Positions 20,874 to 33,327 of a stretch of DNA of 64,000 nucleotides are shown one piece after another. The notes under the pieces are model-generated. The model saw only the letters and a list, made by a program, of their open reading frames with translations. It searched no databases and had not been told where the DNA came from. Numbering within the stretch: the stretch's first letter is position 1; every line of letters begins with the position of its first letter. Both the position numbers and the translations under genes were made by a program. The stretch is from Monosporascus cannonballus (taxonomy: Eukaryota > Ascomycota > Sordariomycetes > Xylariales): contig QJNS01000199.1 of assembly GCA_004154925.1 (NCBI GenBank), forward strand, positions 1 to 64,000, read 5' to 3'.

Positions 20874-23304
20874 AAGCTATTAATTCCTAGTAATATTATT
20901 ATTAATTTAATATAATACGTTTCGTAAATTTGATTACGTATACTTGTCGATAATTTACCATTATATAATATTGTAAATAATTATCGTAATAATTAATACG
21001 TATTATATTACGTAATTAATTATATTCCGCTTATAATTTTAATATAATCTGTTTTTAACCTTATTTTATTTTTTTTCTTTTTCTTTTTGCGCCTATATTT
21101 TTTTTATTTATACATATTATTCCATTTCCCGTTTTTCTTTATTTTTATTTTGTCTTTTTCGTTTATTTTACGTATTATCTCCGTTCGCTGTATTTTTTTT
21201 TCGTAAAAAGTTCCAAGAAAAATAATACTTTAATATTAAAGAAGATTAAGATTTCTTTTAATATTATTTCTTTAATGCCGATAATAAAATAAATATTAAT
21301 TGTATTAGGGGCGGTAATAAACCATATTATATTTATATAATATAACATTATTTCGATTACCGTATAATTTATATTTAAATTCCGGATATCTGAAATTATA
21401 TTATAATTAATTATTATTATAAAACCTTTTGCGCAGTAAATAATTATTTTTAATATTATTAATATCGTTATTTAATTTCTATTTAAATTTCAATTATTTT
21501 TAAAAAATAACGCTTAAATAAAATTTTAATTCGGTATTAATAATTAAGAATTAATTAATAAATTTAAAAAAACTTATATTACAAGTACGTAATATAAACG
21601 TTTTAATATAATTGCAATCGGTCGTTAATTCGATATTTTTAATAAGGCCGAATTCGCTTTTAATACAGTTATTATTAAAAAATATCGTTTTTTAATATAA
21701 TTAAAATCGATTTCCGATTATCCATTATAACTGCGAAAATCCAGTTTTAATACCGTTTTATAAATTTATAAATTTAGGGTTTTTTTATAAATATTATTAT
21801 CTTTTTTTATTATTTCGTAATTAATTTTTGATTAAACGTAATTTTAAAACACCTTTATAAATAGAGTAACCTTTAAAAGCTCTTATATCGTAACGTTTCC
21901 CGTTTACGAATATTTTTCTCCCGTTTTCCAACATTTTAACGAAATTTTAATACTTATTAATAAATATAATTAAAAAATGGCTTTACTTAATAAAATTTTT
22001 ACTAAATTTAAATATATTAAACGTTTTAAAAATGGCGCCTTATTTTCGATTAATAACAAATTATATTCCGGTTATTTAAACTCTGTTTTTCGTAAGGAAT
22101 AAAACATTTTTAAATTTTTTTCGGGTTTTACGCTTAATAAATTTAATAAACGTACTCGTTTTTTGTTATTATATATTCTTTAATTACTTTTCGATATTCT
22201 TATATTAATTTCTTTTATACGTTTCTTAAAAATTAATTAACGTAAAATTTATTTTCGAAATAAAAATTTAATTTTTTTGTATCGTTTCTAAATTCCCGAT
22301 TAATATACGATAAAATAATTATTTGCTAAAAGTTTAAAAATAATTATGTAATTAAATAATGTTTTAATATTAATATCTTTGTTTTGTTTATAATTATTTT
22401 GCTTATAATTCTTATAATTATTAAGTAATTAATTTTCAATTAAATTATTATTATTTTATAATTTTTAAAGTATTTTATTTTTTATATGCGTATTTAATTT
22501 TTTTCGTAACGTTATAATATCTTAAATACGTATTCGAAATATTTTCGAGATTTTTACGTATTATACTTAACGAGCTAACCTTTTTATTTAATTAGATATT
22601 CGCGTTACCTTTAATTATTTCGGTAACAAACGATATTTTTTACTATTTATTTTTTCTATTTCTTTATTAGGTTTAATAACGCTATTTAAATATTACCCGG
22701 TTTCCGGTTATATTATGGTTTTACTAAAGGTATTGGAAATATATTATATTTTCGTTAATATTTGATAAAAAGGATTATTTTGTACGCTTAAAAACTTATT
22801 CACTTTTTAATCGTAACTCGGATGTAAGTAAATACGAATTTTGTATTTTTAAATTTAAAGTTTTTAATTAATAAATTTATTTATTATCTTTATTAAAATT
22901 CTATAAGTATATAACGTTAATTATAATATATTTTAAGTTACTGTTATTTTTTCCTAATATTTATATATTATTTAACCAATAACCGCCATTTTTTCGAAAT
23001 GTTTTTTAATTTCTTATATTTATTGTTTAATCTTTTATAAAAAATATTTTACTATTCTTACATAATACTAATATAAGGTTTCGAACGGAAAATGGCTAGT
23101 AAACGTATTCCGTATATTATTATATACAAATTTCGTATTTCGTAATAATTTTATTTAATTACTTTAATATTTATTAACGTAATGAAAGAAATAATATTTT
23201 AAGATTTAATAAATACGTTTCGTTTACTTATTAGTTTACGAATAATAAACAGTTAATATTTACCGCTTTATTTCTCGTTTTTTATCAAATTCAGCCTAAA
23301 ATTA

Positions 23305-23475
23305 ATTCGTTAATAATTTGTTTTTATCGTTAATAATTCCAGCTGGCGTACCGAATCTGTACCTAATCTCGTCGTAAAGTAATCGGGCTAATTCGGTTAC
23401 GGTTAAAATTTTAACCGTAAAAATAAATAATTTTAATTTCGTAAAACGGTTAACGATTATTAGGATTACGTCGTA
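23305..23475 (-). pseudogene. Integrase core remnant (rve domain)
   Basis: 57 codons without a stop read as an integrase core. YDVILIIVNRFTK corresponds to the block just after the first catalytic Asp, and LARLLYDEI, GTPAGII and NDKNKLLTN to the block around the second Asp. Replacements relative to the family are mostly those produced by G-to-A or C-to-T change (for example Asp to Asn). The frame then meets TAA and TAG at positions where the family has other residues (a Trp codon for the TAG). Confidence 0.8.
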
Positions 23476-24596
23476 CTTTAGCTTATTTAAATTTAGGTTT
23501 TTAAGAAATTTCGTAATAAAATTTAATAAGATTTTTTGAAAAAATTATTTAAATTATGATAAGTGTTTTAATTATTTATATAATTTATAACATAATTTTA
23601 TTATGCCTTAATAATTTAAATATTACTTAATATATTTTCGGATATCGTTTATTATATTTCTTAATAATACTCTTTAGTTCTTAATTTTAACCTACGAATA
23701 TATTTTATATATTTTGCTCTTAAATTATTATAACATTAATTAATTAATTGTTTTCGTAAAACGTTTTACAATAAAATTACGAATTTATCCCAATAATATA
23801 AAATTTTATTTAGGTTTAAAAATATTTTTCTTTTATTTAGGCTTAATATTTAATTATTCGTATTAATTTTATAATATTTAAATCCTTAATTTACAACCTT
23901 CGAATTCAATCGTAAAACTATTGAAAAAGTTTTAGCTAAAATGCTATTTTGTTTTTAAATAGCTTTTTTACCAAAAAACGTAAAACGTATTAGTTATAAA
24001 CAATAATTTTAGTATTAATTTCGTTTTCCTTAAATTTCTCGAAATCTAATCGTAATACGGTTATAATTTACGGTTATTATTTTTTAACCGTTAATCGTAT
24101 TATTATTACGATTTGCGCTTATATTATTATTTACAAACGATAAATTCGACAGGTATATAATTTCTTATTTTTTTTTCTTTTCGAACATTTTTTATAATTG
24201 TATAACGAAAATTTTCCGCTTTTTTATGCGGATAATAATTACTTAAATTTCCGTTATCTAAAATCTATTTGGAAATTTTATAACAAACGAATTTTGTATT
24301 ATTTTTATAAGGTCTTTTACCTTTTTATAATACTTTAAATCGTATTAAATATTTGCAATTATCTTTCGTACATTTTTTAACATATTATGCGTAAATTCGA
24401 ATTTCTTTAATAATGTAAAAATTACCTTTTTATACGTAATTTTTCTTAATATGTAATCCGGGTGTCTAAATAATTATTCGCCGGGTTAATAACGTCCGGT
24501 CGATATTAAATTTTAAAATCAAATTACATAAAACAATAAACTTATTAAGTTAATTTTCTTTTAAAGTTATATACTAATATTTTTATTATATCTTTT

Positions 24597-24740
24597 AACG
24601 TTATGTAATCGGTAAATATTAAGATTTTTTTTTCGTATCTTTAAAATAATATTCTTAATATTTTAAGTTTTTTACAATCGTTAATAATTTTTATTATTTT
24701 ATAACTTACCGTTTTTCGGTTAAATTTAACTTTTCCAATT
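24597..24740 (-). pseudogene. Reverse transcriptase RNase H remnant
   Basis: The minus-strand frame shows the spaced pattern of the Gypsy RNase H domain: a Tyr-led stretch, a KELL-like position, then IFTDY in place of the usual TDH motif, with an internal stop. Weak RT-like sequence continues towards 25100. Confidence 0.65.
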
Positions 24741-27700
24741 AATATACAATTAAGCGCCAATATTTTTCGTATTTTTATAAAAATATTTTTAATATAACTT
24801 TTATTAAAGCGTTTATTTTAACCCTGATAAATTTGGCGATATTTTAATATCGGAAAATAGTCGCCGATTAAAAAATATTTTTTAAGTTTCGGAATACCTT
24901 TTTAACTTTTTTAGGTTATCGGAATTCTGTTATTTTACTTTTGCCTTACATCTTTTTTAAAAACCTAATAATAAATTCGATAATACGTAAATAATAAGCA
25001 ATAAATTTCCGATAAAAAGTTGCGAATTTCAAAAATACTTAAATATCATAAATTAATTTTGGCTTTAGCCATATTTCGATAATATCGACCTGTTAACAGT
25101 CCATCTTTAAGCCGTTAATATTAATTACAAATCTTAGAAATTTTAATTATTTTTTTTAAAAAAAATTCGTATTTAAACGTTTTATTAAATAATTAATATT
25201 ATAATAACCGTTCGTAAATTAACTGGAAATATTTTATATATTTTCTTTTGTTGTCCAAATAAATAATTATATTATTTAAATATATTACGTATATATAATC
25301 GATTAATTTAATTATTACTTTATATATATAGGCTTAAAATATAACTAATAGATTAATAAGGCCAAATAATATAACCGTATATTTAAATTGTCTATATTAC
25401 ATTCGAAAAGTAATTTTTGATTAATCGCCCTTTTTGATTTTAATATAGTAATAAATATTTTTAAAATTAATTTTTAAAAATATTTTAATTAACTTTACGC
25501 AATTTATTATTTTTATAATTTAAAATAAAAGGCATTAGGTTTTTATTATTACCTAATTTAACCCTTTATAATTAACGTATAATCGGAAATTACCGTTTTT
25601 TAAGTATAAATAATATTAATACCTTTACGTTCGTTTTCGAATAACGTATTTGGTTTATCTTTAAATTTTTTCGGATATATTTTTCGAATACCTTTTTTTA
25701 AGTTTTTGAAATAAGATAAATTTGACCAAATAAAGGCGTTTTCCTAAGGATTAAATTTATTATACATTTTATCTTTAATAACTAAGGTATTTTTTTGTTA
25801 GTTTTTCGAAATATATCCGCCAAAAATTCTTTAAATATATAAAAAGGTTAATTAATCTTTATTTTTGTTATTTTTTGAATTTCGAAATATTTAATTTTTT
25901 AATTAAGCTTATTAAATTAACGATATAAATTTACTTATCGAAAAATCTAAAATTTACGATTTTTTATTCATCGATTTAATAATAGTTCGTATAATTATTA
26001 ATATATAATTATATTTAACAAAAATTTTAATTTATTTATTTCGAATTTGAATAATAAAAGATTAAGCATTTTTCGATTACGACATATTACAAAACAAATT
26101 TACTTAAATTTTCGTTTATTTCTTTTATTATTTAATATATTAACAGAAATTTTATAAATCTTATAATATTTAATATACGTATCGTTAACGTTAATAAAAC
26201 TTGAAATATTTACGGAAACTGATTAAAAATTAAGTTTTTTTGCTAACTTTTTACTAATAATATTTACCTGTATTCCGGTATCTATATTTATTTATATTAT
26301 TACATTTTTCGTATATTTTTTATTAAGTGCCCTTTTTTTTAAAAAAAAAATTGCTTTATTTTAACCGTTTTATAATTATCAGTCGAAATAAATTAAATAT
26401 ATACGTTTATTTCGGCTTTTTTAGGTTTACGTTTAGAAACTAATTTGATTTATTATTATATATTATAACGTTTTATACAACCTTCGGAGGTCGGTTTTTA
26501 TATAGCCAAAATAATAAAATTTTCGTATTTTCTTTTAATTTGTAATTTACGTTTTTATAATCTGGTTTTTTATCGTTATAATACTTAAATAAACCCTTAT
26601 AAAAATTAAAGATATTAAGTTATACGGATTTATTTCGATCGGAATTAAATTAATAATTATTTGCTTTCTGAAAGTAAAAATACCTGTAATTGTTATTATT
26701 TTTATACAATGTTTTTAATTTACTTTAAGGATTTCTTTTCCTAAAAACGTTAAAATAAAATCGTTTATCTTTATTAAAATTTTTAACGAAAAATAATCGG
26801 TTTTTTTCGTTTTTAAACGTTTTAATAACGTTTTACCTTACTTATTACGTTATTAATTCGTTTTGATTTAATATTTTGCGTAATAAAATATTTTATAACT
26901 TTAATATTAATTTATAAAAATAATAAAAAATACAATGCTTATTATCCAGATTATTTTTCGGGTTAAAAACGTTCGCAAATTTTATTTTATAAATTAAAAG
27001 TTTTTATTTAATGTAAAAGTTTAAGGGTAATTAATCGGATCGTTATTATAATTTCATAAATTATTCCCTATAATTTTTTGTTTTTTTTCGTAATTAAAAT
27101 AATTAAACGTAACATAATATAATTACTAAATATTTATAATAAAAACGTTTATATGGCCTATAACCTATTGAATATAAATAAAGGTATTTTGCCCTGGCTT
27201 TTCGGCGTAAATTTCTGTAATAATTTTTATTTAATTTTTTTTAAATTAACGCGCGTTCGGAAAATTTCCGATAATTATAATAGGGTATTTACTTATTGCC
27301 TTTGAGTTTTTATAACGAGATCGCAATTAATTTATAAAGGTTTAATTTTTTAAATTTATATTATTACTTATTATTTGACCAATTATCGGAACAATTCCAA
27401 ATATTATTTGTTTTATTAACGGATAATCTTTAAAATCTGGTTATTATTAAAGGATTTAATTTTTTTTATTTTAAATTTCGAGACGCGGTCGTTATATTAT
27501 ATCCGTTTTCCAATTATTTAGCTAATAATTATCGAAACGTATCCTTATTATATATATAAGGTTATTCGGGAGCTCGGAGACCATAATTCTTTACCTATTA
27601 AGGTTCCGTTATAAATTTTTTCGCCTATTTCCGTATCGTAATTAATTGTTCGTTAGTTAAGTTCCGATTAGCGGTCTTTTCGATTGGTAACTTAAGTTTG

Positions 27701-27765
27701 TTTTGCAGTCGGTAAGCTTTGCTTCTGGTGGTTATCGCGTTATCTTTTATAGTAAATAAAAGAAT

Positions 27766-27971
27766 TGTAAAATAATGGACAGTTATAAGCTGGGTAAGGT
27801 GATTTCTAACCAGTCGTAAAGCAAATTCCAAAAAGCAAATATATTAAGTTATTTCCATCTGGCATTTCCTACTAATTGTTAGATGGTGGATTTATATTAG
27901 TAAGTGGGTCGGTAGCTGATCGGTGGCTGGTCGGCTATTAGCCTTATTCTTATAAAGGCTGTATTCTTATA
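27766..27971 (-). repeat. 5' LTR of the Gypsy element
   Basis: A 206-bp copy of the LTR, directly followed by GTCGA at 27972-27976. The predicted primer-binding site to its left (around 27740-27765) is too AT-rich to assign to a tRNA. Confidence 0.92.
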
Positions 27972-28612
27972 GTCGAATAATTAGTTTTATTAATATTTTT
28001 GTGAATTATTAATTCAAAAAAAGAATGAATATAACAAATTTAATATATACATAAAATTTGGAATTTCATAAATTTAATTTGTATAAGTTATGTAAAATTA
28101 TACGTTAATTTATATTTTATTCAATTTATTTTATTAACTTACAACATTTTAAATTATAAAACATATTATACGGTATATATTATGGACTTTTTAGCTTTTA
28201 AAGTTTTATTACTTTTATATAATATTATTAAGTATTGTGTTAAATTTTATAAAATGTTTATATTAAATAATATTTAATTTAATTTTAAATTAATTTTGTA
28301 TTAAAATTTAAAAGTTTATAAATACTGTAATATAATGTTTATTTATATACTTTGCTTTTTAAAACATATAACTTAATATTGCAATCATAATAAAAACATA
28401 TTTAATTATATTTAATTTATATTTTAAATTTTTGGGAATTTTTTCTATTTTTAATATTATTGTCTTTTATACTTAACCCTGACGTTATCCTTTCTTGATT
28501 TTTTAAATTATGAATTTCAAATAATTTTTTGAACTTTAATTTATATTATACATATTTGGTGTTAGTGTTGTTAAAGTTGTTGTGGATTTATTAACGTTTA
28601 AAATATAATGGT

Positions 28613-28667
28613 CGGAAAATTCGAGGTGTACGAATGGGAGGGGTGTGCATTGGTACGTGCACCGCTC
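28613..28667 (-). repeat. Right terminal inverted repeat
   Basis: Reverse complement of the left TIR, with TA directly outside. Normal base composition resumes here. Confidence 0.88.
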
Positions 28668-28884
28668 TAAGCTTTATGGCCTGGCATAGAACCACTTGTA
28701 GCGGTATTTGCTGCTGCAAGGCAAGTTGCCAGGTACCAATAGAGCCCTACCAAGGTGGTTGTCAATTTTTAGGGTGCTCCAAGTTCTGGATACCGGATAC
28801 TAGGTACCAACCAACCGGAGCAAATGAAAAATAAAAAATGTCCTTATAGTCTCCGAGATCCAAATATTAAATCTCTGTTTTTAT

Positions 28885-29283
28885 TTATTTATAAATTGGT
28901 CGTTGCTGTCTAAAGAACCCTGGAGGTAAGGGTATGCCATTTTGGAGCGTGACAATTGTTTTGTCAATCACCTTGCCTTCGTACCTAAAGGGTTCTTGCA
29001 CAGGGAATATCCATCGCCCCAGATGGTTTCGGCCGCTCGAATCCCCTGATACTCCATCAACCCCAAATCCTCGTGCTCTGTCGGGAAGCGTCGCACGTCG
29101 GCATTTCGCATATCTTCGCCTGAAGCTATGCTCTTCTCGTCGGCCGCTGTGGAATCTCTTCCCCATACCCTGTGGTCTGCGCCTGTAATCTACGCTGACT
29201 GTTATAAGGTTCAGGTGGCTCCTAGTAAGCAGGCCCACGACAAGACACCGTGAAATCGTGTCTAGGCGTGATGTAAGTTTCAC
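28885..29283 (-). CDS. Doubtful small hypothetical protein, 132 aa
   Basis: A single open frame starts with MKLTSRLDTISRCLVVG and ends in PPGFFRQQRPIYK. It is Arg-rich, without a convincing signal peptide or domain, and I do not recognise it. It lies about 220 bases from the transposon end. It may be a chance frame or a relic. Confidence 0.22.
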   Translation of the reverse strand: MKLTSRLDTISRCLVVGLLTRSHLNLITVSVDYRRRPQGMGKRFHSGRREEHSFRRRYAKCRRATLPDRARGFGVDGVSGDSSGRNHLGRWIFPVQEPFRYEGKVIDKTIVTLQNGIPLPPGFFRQQRPIYK

Positions 29284-30317
29284 TTGGATTAGGCTTTCCC
29301 CATATCCCTAGGGGGCACAGTCTCATATTTGCAAGACCCTCTAGGCCAAAAACAATTGTCTTAACATACTTTTTACCTTTGATTCGGGGTCGAGACCTGT
29401 TCGGCGGAAGCAGATTTCCTTGCCGTAGAACAGGAGATGTTATGCATCACTAGCAACGGACAAGATCTCGGGATCGGGGTTGAAGACTTGCACTAGCTTG
29501 TGGGCTGTGCCTTACGCGATCTATTAATCACATGTAGGTGCTAATAAACTTTCATTATGCAGGGGGGTCGGTCCGGTCCAACTGCCGCTAGATGATTTCT
29601 GGTACCGGTAGGTCCGGTGCAACTGCATGCAGTGATCTCTTCCCTTCCGCCTTTCTACCACCTAGCCTCCCCCACTATGAAACCAGCATTCAACAACAAC
29701 GCAATAAAATAACTTGACAACGCTCAAGCAACTTCGAAGATCTGAGGGCGCGAAGGATCAGAGTTGATACCCCTAGATTTAATTTCGTTCCCCACTCATC
29801 TTTAGGCGCTGTCTCTTGGCTCGCGATCCTGCTCCCAAACGGGTCGTGGCACAGGCCCTATCCTGATATCTCCAAGCTACTTGTTGCGCGAAGTATACTT
29901 GTATAATCAGCCACCTACACTATGGTGATGTCTCTCCGAGGGAGACTTGCATAAGGTATGCCTTAGCTATGCCCAGCTTGTCGGGTGAACGGCCAACTGA
30001 ACCCCACATGTAGATAGCATCTGGACTCTTCCCAGATTCGTCCAAGTAACGTTACGCGGCGAAAGTTCCAAGATCAGGTGTCACAGCCAGTTGAGACTTT
30101 CCCGCTATTGTGGATCCTATAGTGCCGGAGTGCTCGGTGATTCATAATACCACGCACGGGACGTTCTTCTGGATCACCACTCTGGATGCCCAATCCAGTA
30201 ACTGCAGTTTGTTACAGCTGCTCCACTTTCTACGTCCATCTCATGCTTGGGTCGGGTCGAACCCTGTGGTTGCATTGAGGTCATCGCCCCTGGCAAACAA
30301 TCCAACGCCCAGATCCA

Positions 30318-30324
30318 TATATAA
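30318..30324 (+). promoter_or_regulatory. TATA-box-like element before GH20 gene
   Basis: TATATAA lies 130 bases before the ATG at 30454. A CT-rich stretch (about 30358-30375), common near fungal transcription starts, lies between them. Confidence 0.35.
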
Positions 30325-30453
30325 CTAAAGTTTGGAGACGCCAAAAAGTTCGCGTTTGGACTTTCTCTCTTCCACCGGATTCGGCTGGCTGGCATTCCTG
30401 GTCCCTGATATTTTCTACTGGTGCTGTGTACTCTGCAGTAGCAAAGATTCAAC

Positions 30454-32344
30454 ATGATGAGCCTCCCAAGCTGCGGCAGGATCCTGTCGTCCTTGTTCCT
30501 GCTTTCTATCACCCCCGCTCTGGCAATCTGGCCTGCCCCCGAGAAGATCAGCACTGGTGACAAGACGCTGTGGATAGCCGAAAATATCCATATTACTTAC
30601 AACGGCCAACGAGTACGCTGGATTCCTACCAATGTCTGCCCTCTTGATACAGATTATACTGATGCTTCTTTGCTCTTCCAACAGCTGCCCTGGAACACCA
30701 ACTCTCCTGCAAACTGCAAGGGATTTTCCAGCGCTGAAATAGTGAAGGCCGGAGTCTTCCGTACCCTGAAGGCTATTCTGGAGGACGCCTTCGTTCCATG
30801 GATGTTGTATGACAGGTTAGCGCTGGAGGAGACTGAGCCGAGCACCTCGGCCGAAAAGACTTTCATCAGGAGTATTACCATCGCGCAGAATGGGACCGAA
30901 AAGTCATGGAAATCCTTGTTAGGTGATGTTGACGAGTCATACAAGTTGAGCGTCTCTGGCGCCGGTGAGGTTAAGATCCACGCGGTGTCATCGATTGGAG
31001 TGCTGCGAGCCCTAGAATCGTTCTCTCAGTTGTTCTTCCAGCACTCAGAAGGTGGCGTGTACACTACTATGGCCCCGGTAGACATCACCGACAAGCCTCA
31101 ATATGAGCACCGAGGTATCCTCTTTGATGTTTCCAGATATTACTTTTCCGTCGACTCTATTTACCGGACTATCGACGCCATGGCTTGGAACAAGCTTAAC
31201 CGATTGCACATCCACGCCACGGACTCTCAGTCGTGGCCCCTCGAGATCCCTGCGATGCCGGAACTATCCGACAAGGGCTCTTACGCGAAGGGCAAGACAT
31301 ACACGCCCGAGGATATTGAGTCCATCCAGAAATACGCGCTCCAGCGCGGCGTGCAGGTCATCTTCGAAATCGACACCCCGGGTCATTTCGGAGTTGCTGC
31401 TCTATCGCACCCGGAGGTCGTCGCCGCATGGCAAGCTGCCCCTTGGCAAAACTACTGCGCGGAGCCTCCTTGCGGTCAGCTGAAACTGAACGAGTCCAAG
31501 GTCGACGAGTTCCTCGACACCCTAATGGACGACTTCCTGCCTAGGACGAACGCCTACTCGTCGTACCACCATATCGGAGGTGACGAGGTCAACTTCAACG
31601 CGATTGCCCTCGACGAGACTGTCGGAACCAACGATTCTACCGTCATCCAGCCGCTATTACAGGACTTCATCGACAAGCACCACGACCGAGTAAGGAAGCA
31701 TGAATTGACTCCTATCGTCTGGGAGGAGTTCCCCCTGCACTACAACGTCACGATGGGAGAAGACGTAGTCGTGCAGTCCTGGCTGGGAGATGAAGCTGTC
31801 CGAGACCTGGTCAGCCGCGGCTTCAAGACCATCGTTAGCAACTACAACTTCTGGGTAAGTGAATGAGTAGGATTATAAAACATCCCATGCGATTATAAGC
31901 TGACGACACTTGAAGTACCTCGACTGCGGCCGCGGCCACTGGCTCAACTTCGACAATGGCCCCGCCTTCGAGACGTACTACCCGTTCAATGACTGGTGCA
32001 GCCCGGCGAAGGGGTGGAGGCTCATCTACTCGTACAACCCCCGGGCAGGGCTCACTGAGGAGGAGGCCAAGCTCGTCATTGGCGGCGAGGTTGCCGGTTG
32101 GAGCGAGTCCATCGACGAGACCATCATCGACAACATCCTCTGGCCGCGGTCGAGCGCGCTCGCCGAGGTCCTCTGGTCCGGGCGAACCGATGCCGCCGGC
32201 CAGAACCGCTCGCAGATCGACGCCGCCCCGCGGCTGTCCGAGTTCCGCGAGCGCATGGTCGCCAGGGGGGTCCTGTCCGCCCCCATCTACATGCCGTTCT
32301 GCACGCAAGGTATGAATGCTACGGCCTGCGAGCTCGTTATGTGA
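30454..32344 (+). CDS. Secreted beta-N-acetylhexosaminidase (GH20)
   Basis: It releases terminal N-acetylglucosamine or N-acetylgalactosamine from chitin oligomers and glycans, in chitin degradation and wall turnover. Exons are 30454-31854 and 31916-32344 (donor GTAAGT, acceptor AAG, phase 0), giving 609 aa, a normal length. A signal peptide is clear (hydrophobic 10-24, then cleavage near ALA-IWPAPEK). The N-terminal zincin-like domain leads to the GH20 barrel, which starts around HRGILFDVSRYYF. The catalytic Asp-Glu pair is Asp377-Glu378 in HHIGGDEVNF. Substrate-binding tryptophans appear in VVQSWLGDE and in the second exon (CGRGHWLNFDNG, LWPRSSALAEVLWSG). Asn-X-Ser/Thr sites support a secreted glycoprotein. 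It is an orthologue-level match to NagA-type enzymes, but I give no symbol. Confidence 0.94.
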
Positions 32345-32691
32345 GCTAAGCGTGTTGCGCGAAACATGTCGGCCAGGCTCATGTTTAAGTGAGAGCCAGT
32401 CGGCGCTTTTTGTATAAGGCGGGAAGTTTTGATAAAATTAATCAGCTATTGATGACCTAATCTTTTTAGTACTTGTAGCTGAAACTTATATCCGTACGTT
32501 TAGTAAATTCTAAAAAAAAAACCCTTGATAAACGTTAATTAGATGCATTGTCAAAAAGTGGGGTTCGTACTCACAGTAACACATTCAGCACCTTTAAAAT
32601 ACCTGGGGTACAAGCCCCATAATATAACGCCACCAAAACCTAAGTATTCAGGATCAACCACCTATGTTGAAAGTCTCCGAACTGCCCTTTA
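32345..32691. other. GH20 3' flank
   Basis: AT-rich 3' sequence. A GGGGTTCG string near 32562 resembles a tRNA T-arm, but no cloverleaf can be drawn. Confidence 0.4.
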
Positions 32692-33327
32692 GGGTGTGTT
32701 CGGTGCAGCGGCAGATGAAGGGAAAAGTGACATTTTCGCCCCACATATTTAGCTCAGGGATTTATGCTTTTCGCCCCATGTACACCCTAGCTTTGAACTT
32801 GCTTACGAAAGCAACTTTTCTTTCGGTTGTTCAGTTACTGTTGTTATTAATAACCTGTTAAGTACGATATTGCGATAATTTCGCGGGCGTTTTTTAGTTA
32901 TTAACGAGGTCGAAAACTTGTGCGATTACTTTAGCCACGATATCGACGTTCCGAAACGGTATAATAACTGTCGAATATCGATATTTGACAATAATCCTAT
33001 AATATTTAACAGTAATTTTATAATGTTCGTTAATATTTTTTATAAAATTAATAACGGATGAAATCGTAAAGGGCAAAATCAATATAAGCGGCTATTACTT
33101 TAGTAACTGTTACGGCAGCATCTCGCCGCCGGCGCTTTTTCAATAGCTGCGATAAGCTAGCCCGTCCAGGCCTGGTTACCAAGGGTATATCAAAGAAATC
33201 TTCGCCGCCGCTGCTCATGAAGTCTCCTGATGATCGCTTCCTGATAGGGGAAGGCGTTATGCTTATATGGGGGCGAGTGGCGAAAAGCTACATGCTTCGC
33301 GGCCGCTGAGATCCATCGAACACACCC
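32692..33327. mobile_element. MITE of PIF/Harbinger type, 636 bp
   Basis: The ends are the 11-base inverted repeat GGGTGTGTTCG, with weaker subterminal similarity (CTTTTCGCC blocks on both sides). It is flanked by TTA at 32689-32691 and 33328-33330. A 3-bp TTA/TAA duplication with a GGGTGTGTT-like terminus is characteristic of PIF/Harbinger MITEs. The interior is AT-rich in its middle (about 32850-33080) and encodes nothing. It sits between the GH20 gene and ADE2. Confidence 0.78.

Larger units (their letters stand above)
20652..27971 (-). mobile_element. Full-length, RIP-degraded Ty3/Gypsy-type LTR retrotransposon, 7320 bp
   Basis: Two 206-bp LTRs bound it, and it is flanked by the perfect 5-bp duplication GTCGA (20647-20651 and 27972-27976). 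The coding sense is minus: the 5' LTR lies at the right end and the 3' LTR at the left. A purine-rich tract sits just inside the 3' LTR. Remnants of RNase H (about 24597-24740) and integrase (23305-23475) occur in the Gypsy order RT-RH-IN. The interior is extremely AT-rich, with CA and TG largely converted to TA while CG dinucleotides survive, as expected for RIP. No frame is long enough to be functional. The gag region to the right (about 25.5-27.7 kb) is too eroded to read. Confidence 0.93.
19901..28667. mobile_element. TIR DNA transposon (about 1.23 kb without its nested insertions)
   Basis: The outer ends are inverted repeats: the first 28 bases of both ends are identical and start GAGCGGTGCACGTACCAATG. 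The element is flanked by TA on both sides (19899-19900 and 28668-28669), the duplication expected of Tc1/mariner/pogo-type insertion. Subtracting the Gypsy element, the solo LTR and their target duplications leaves about 1231 bases of very AT-rich sequence with no readable transposase. It may be non-autonomous or eroded beyond reading by RIP. Superfamily assignment rests only on the TA duplication and TIRs. Confidence 0.8.
28670..30453. other. Intergenic between the transposon and the hexosaminidase
   Basis: Composition is mostly normal. It contains one doubtful minus-strand frame (28885-29283, listed separately) and the promoter of the GH20 gene at its right end. Confidence 0.5.

Noticed and set aside
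27625..27831. 68-aa frame next to the 5' LTR
   Set aside because: It overlaps the LTR and shows no gag motif; chance frame in eroded DNA.
19950..28610. AT-rich block as a mitochondrial insertion or centromere
   Set aside because: LTRs, target duplications, TIRs and integrase remnants explain it as mutated transposons.
32555..32640. Possible tRNA (GGGGTTCG string)
   Set aside because: No acceptor or anticodon stem pairs on either strand.
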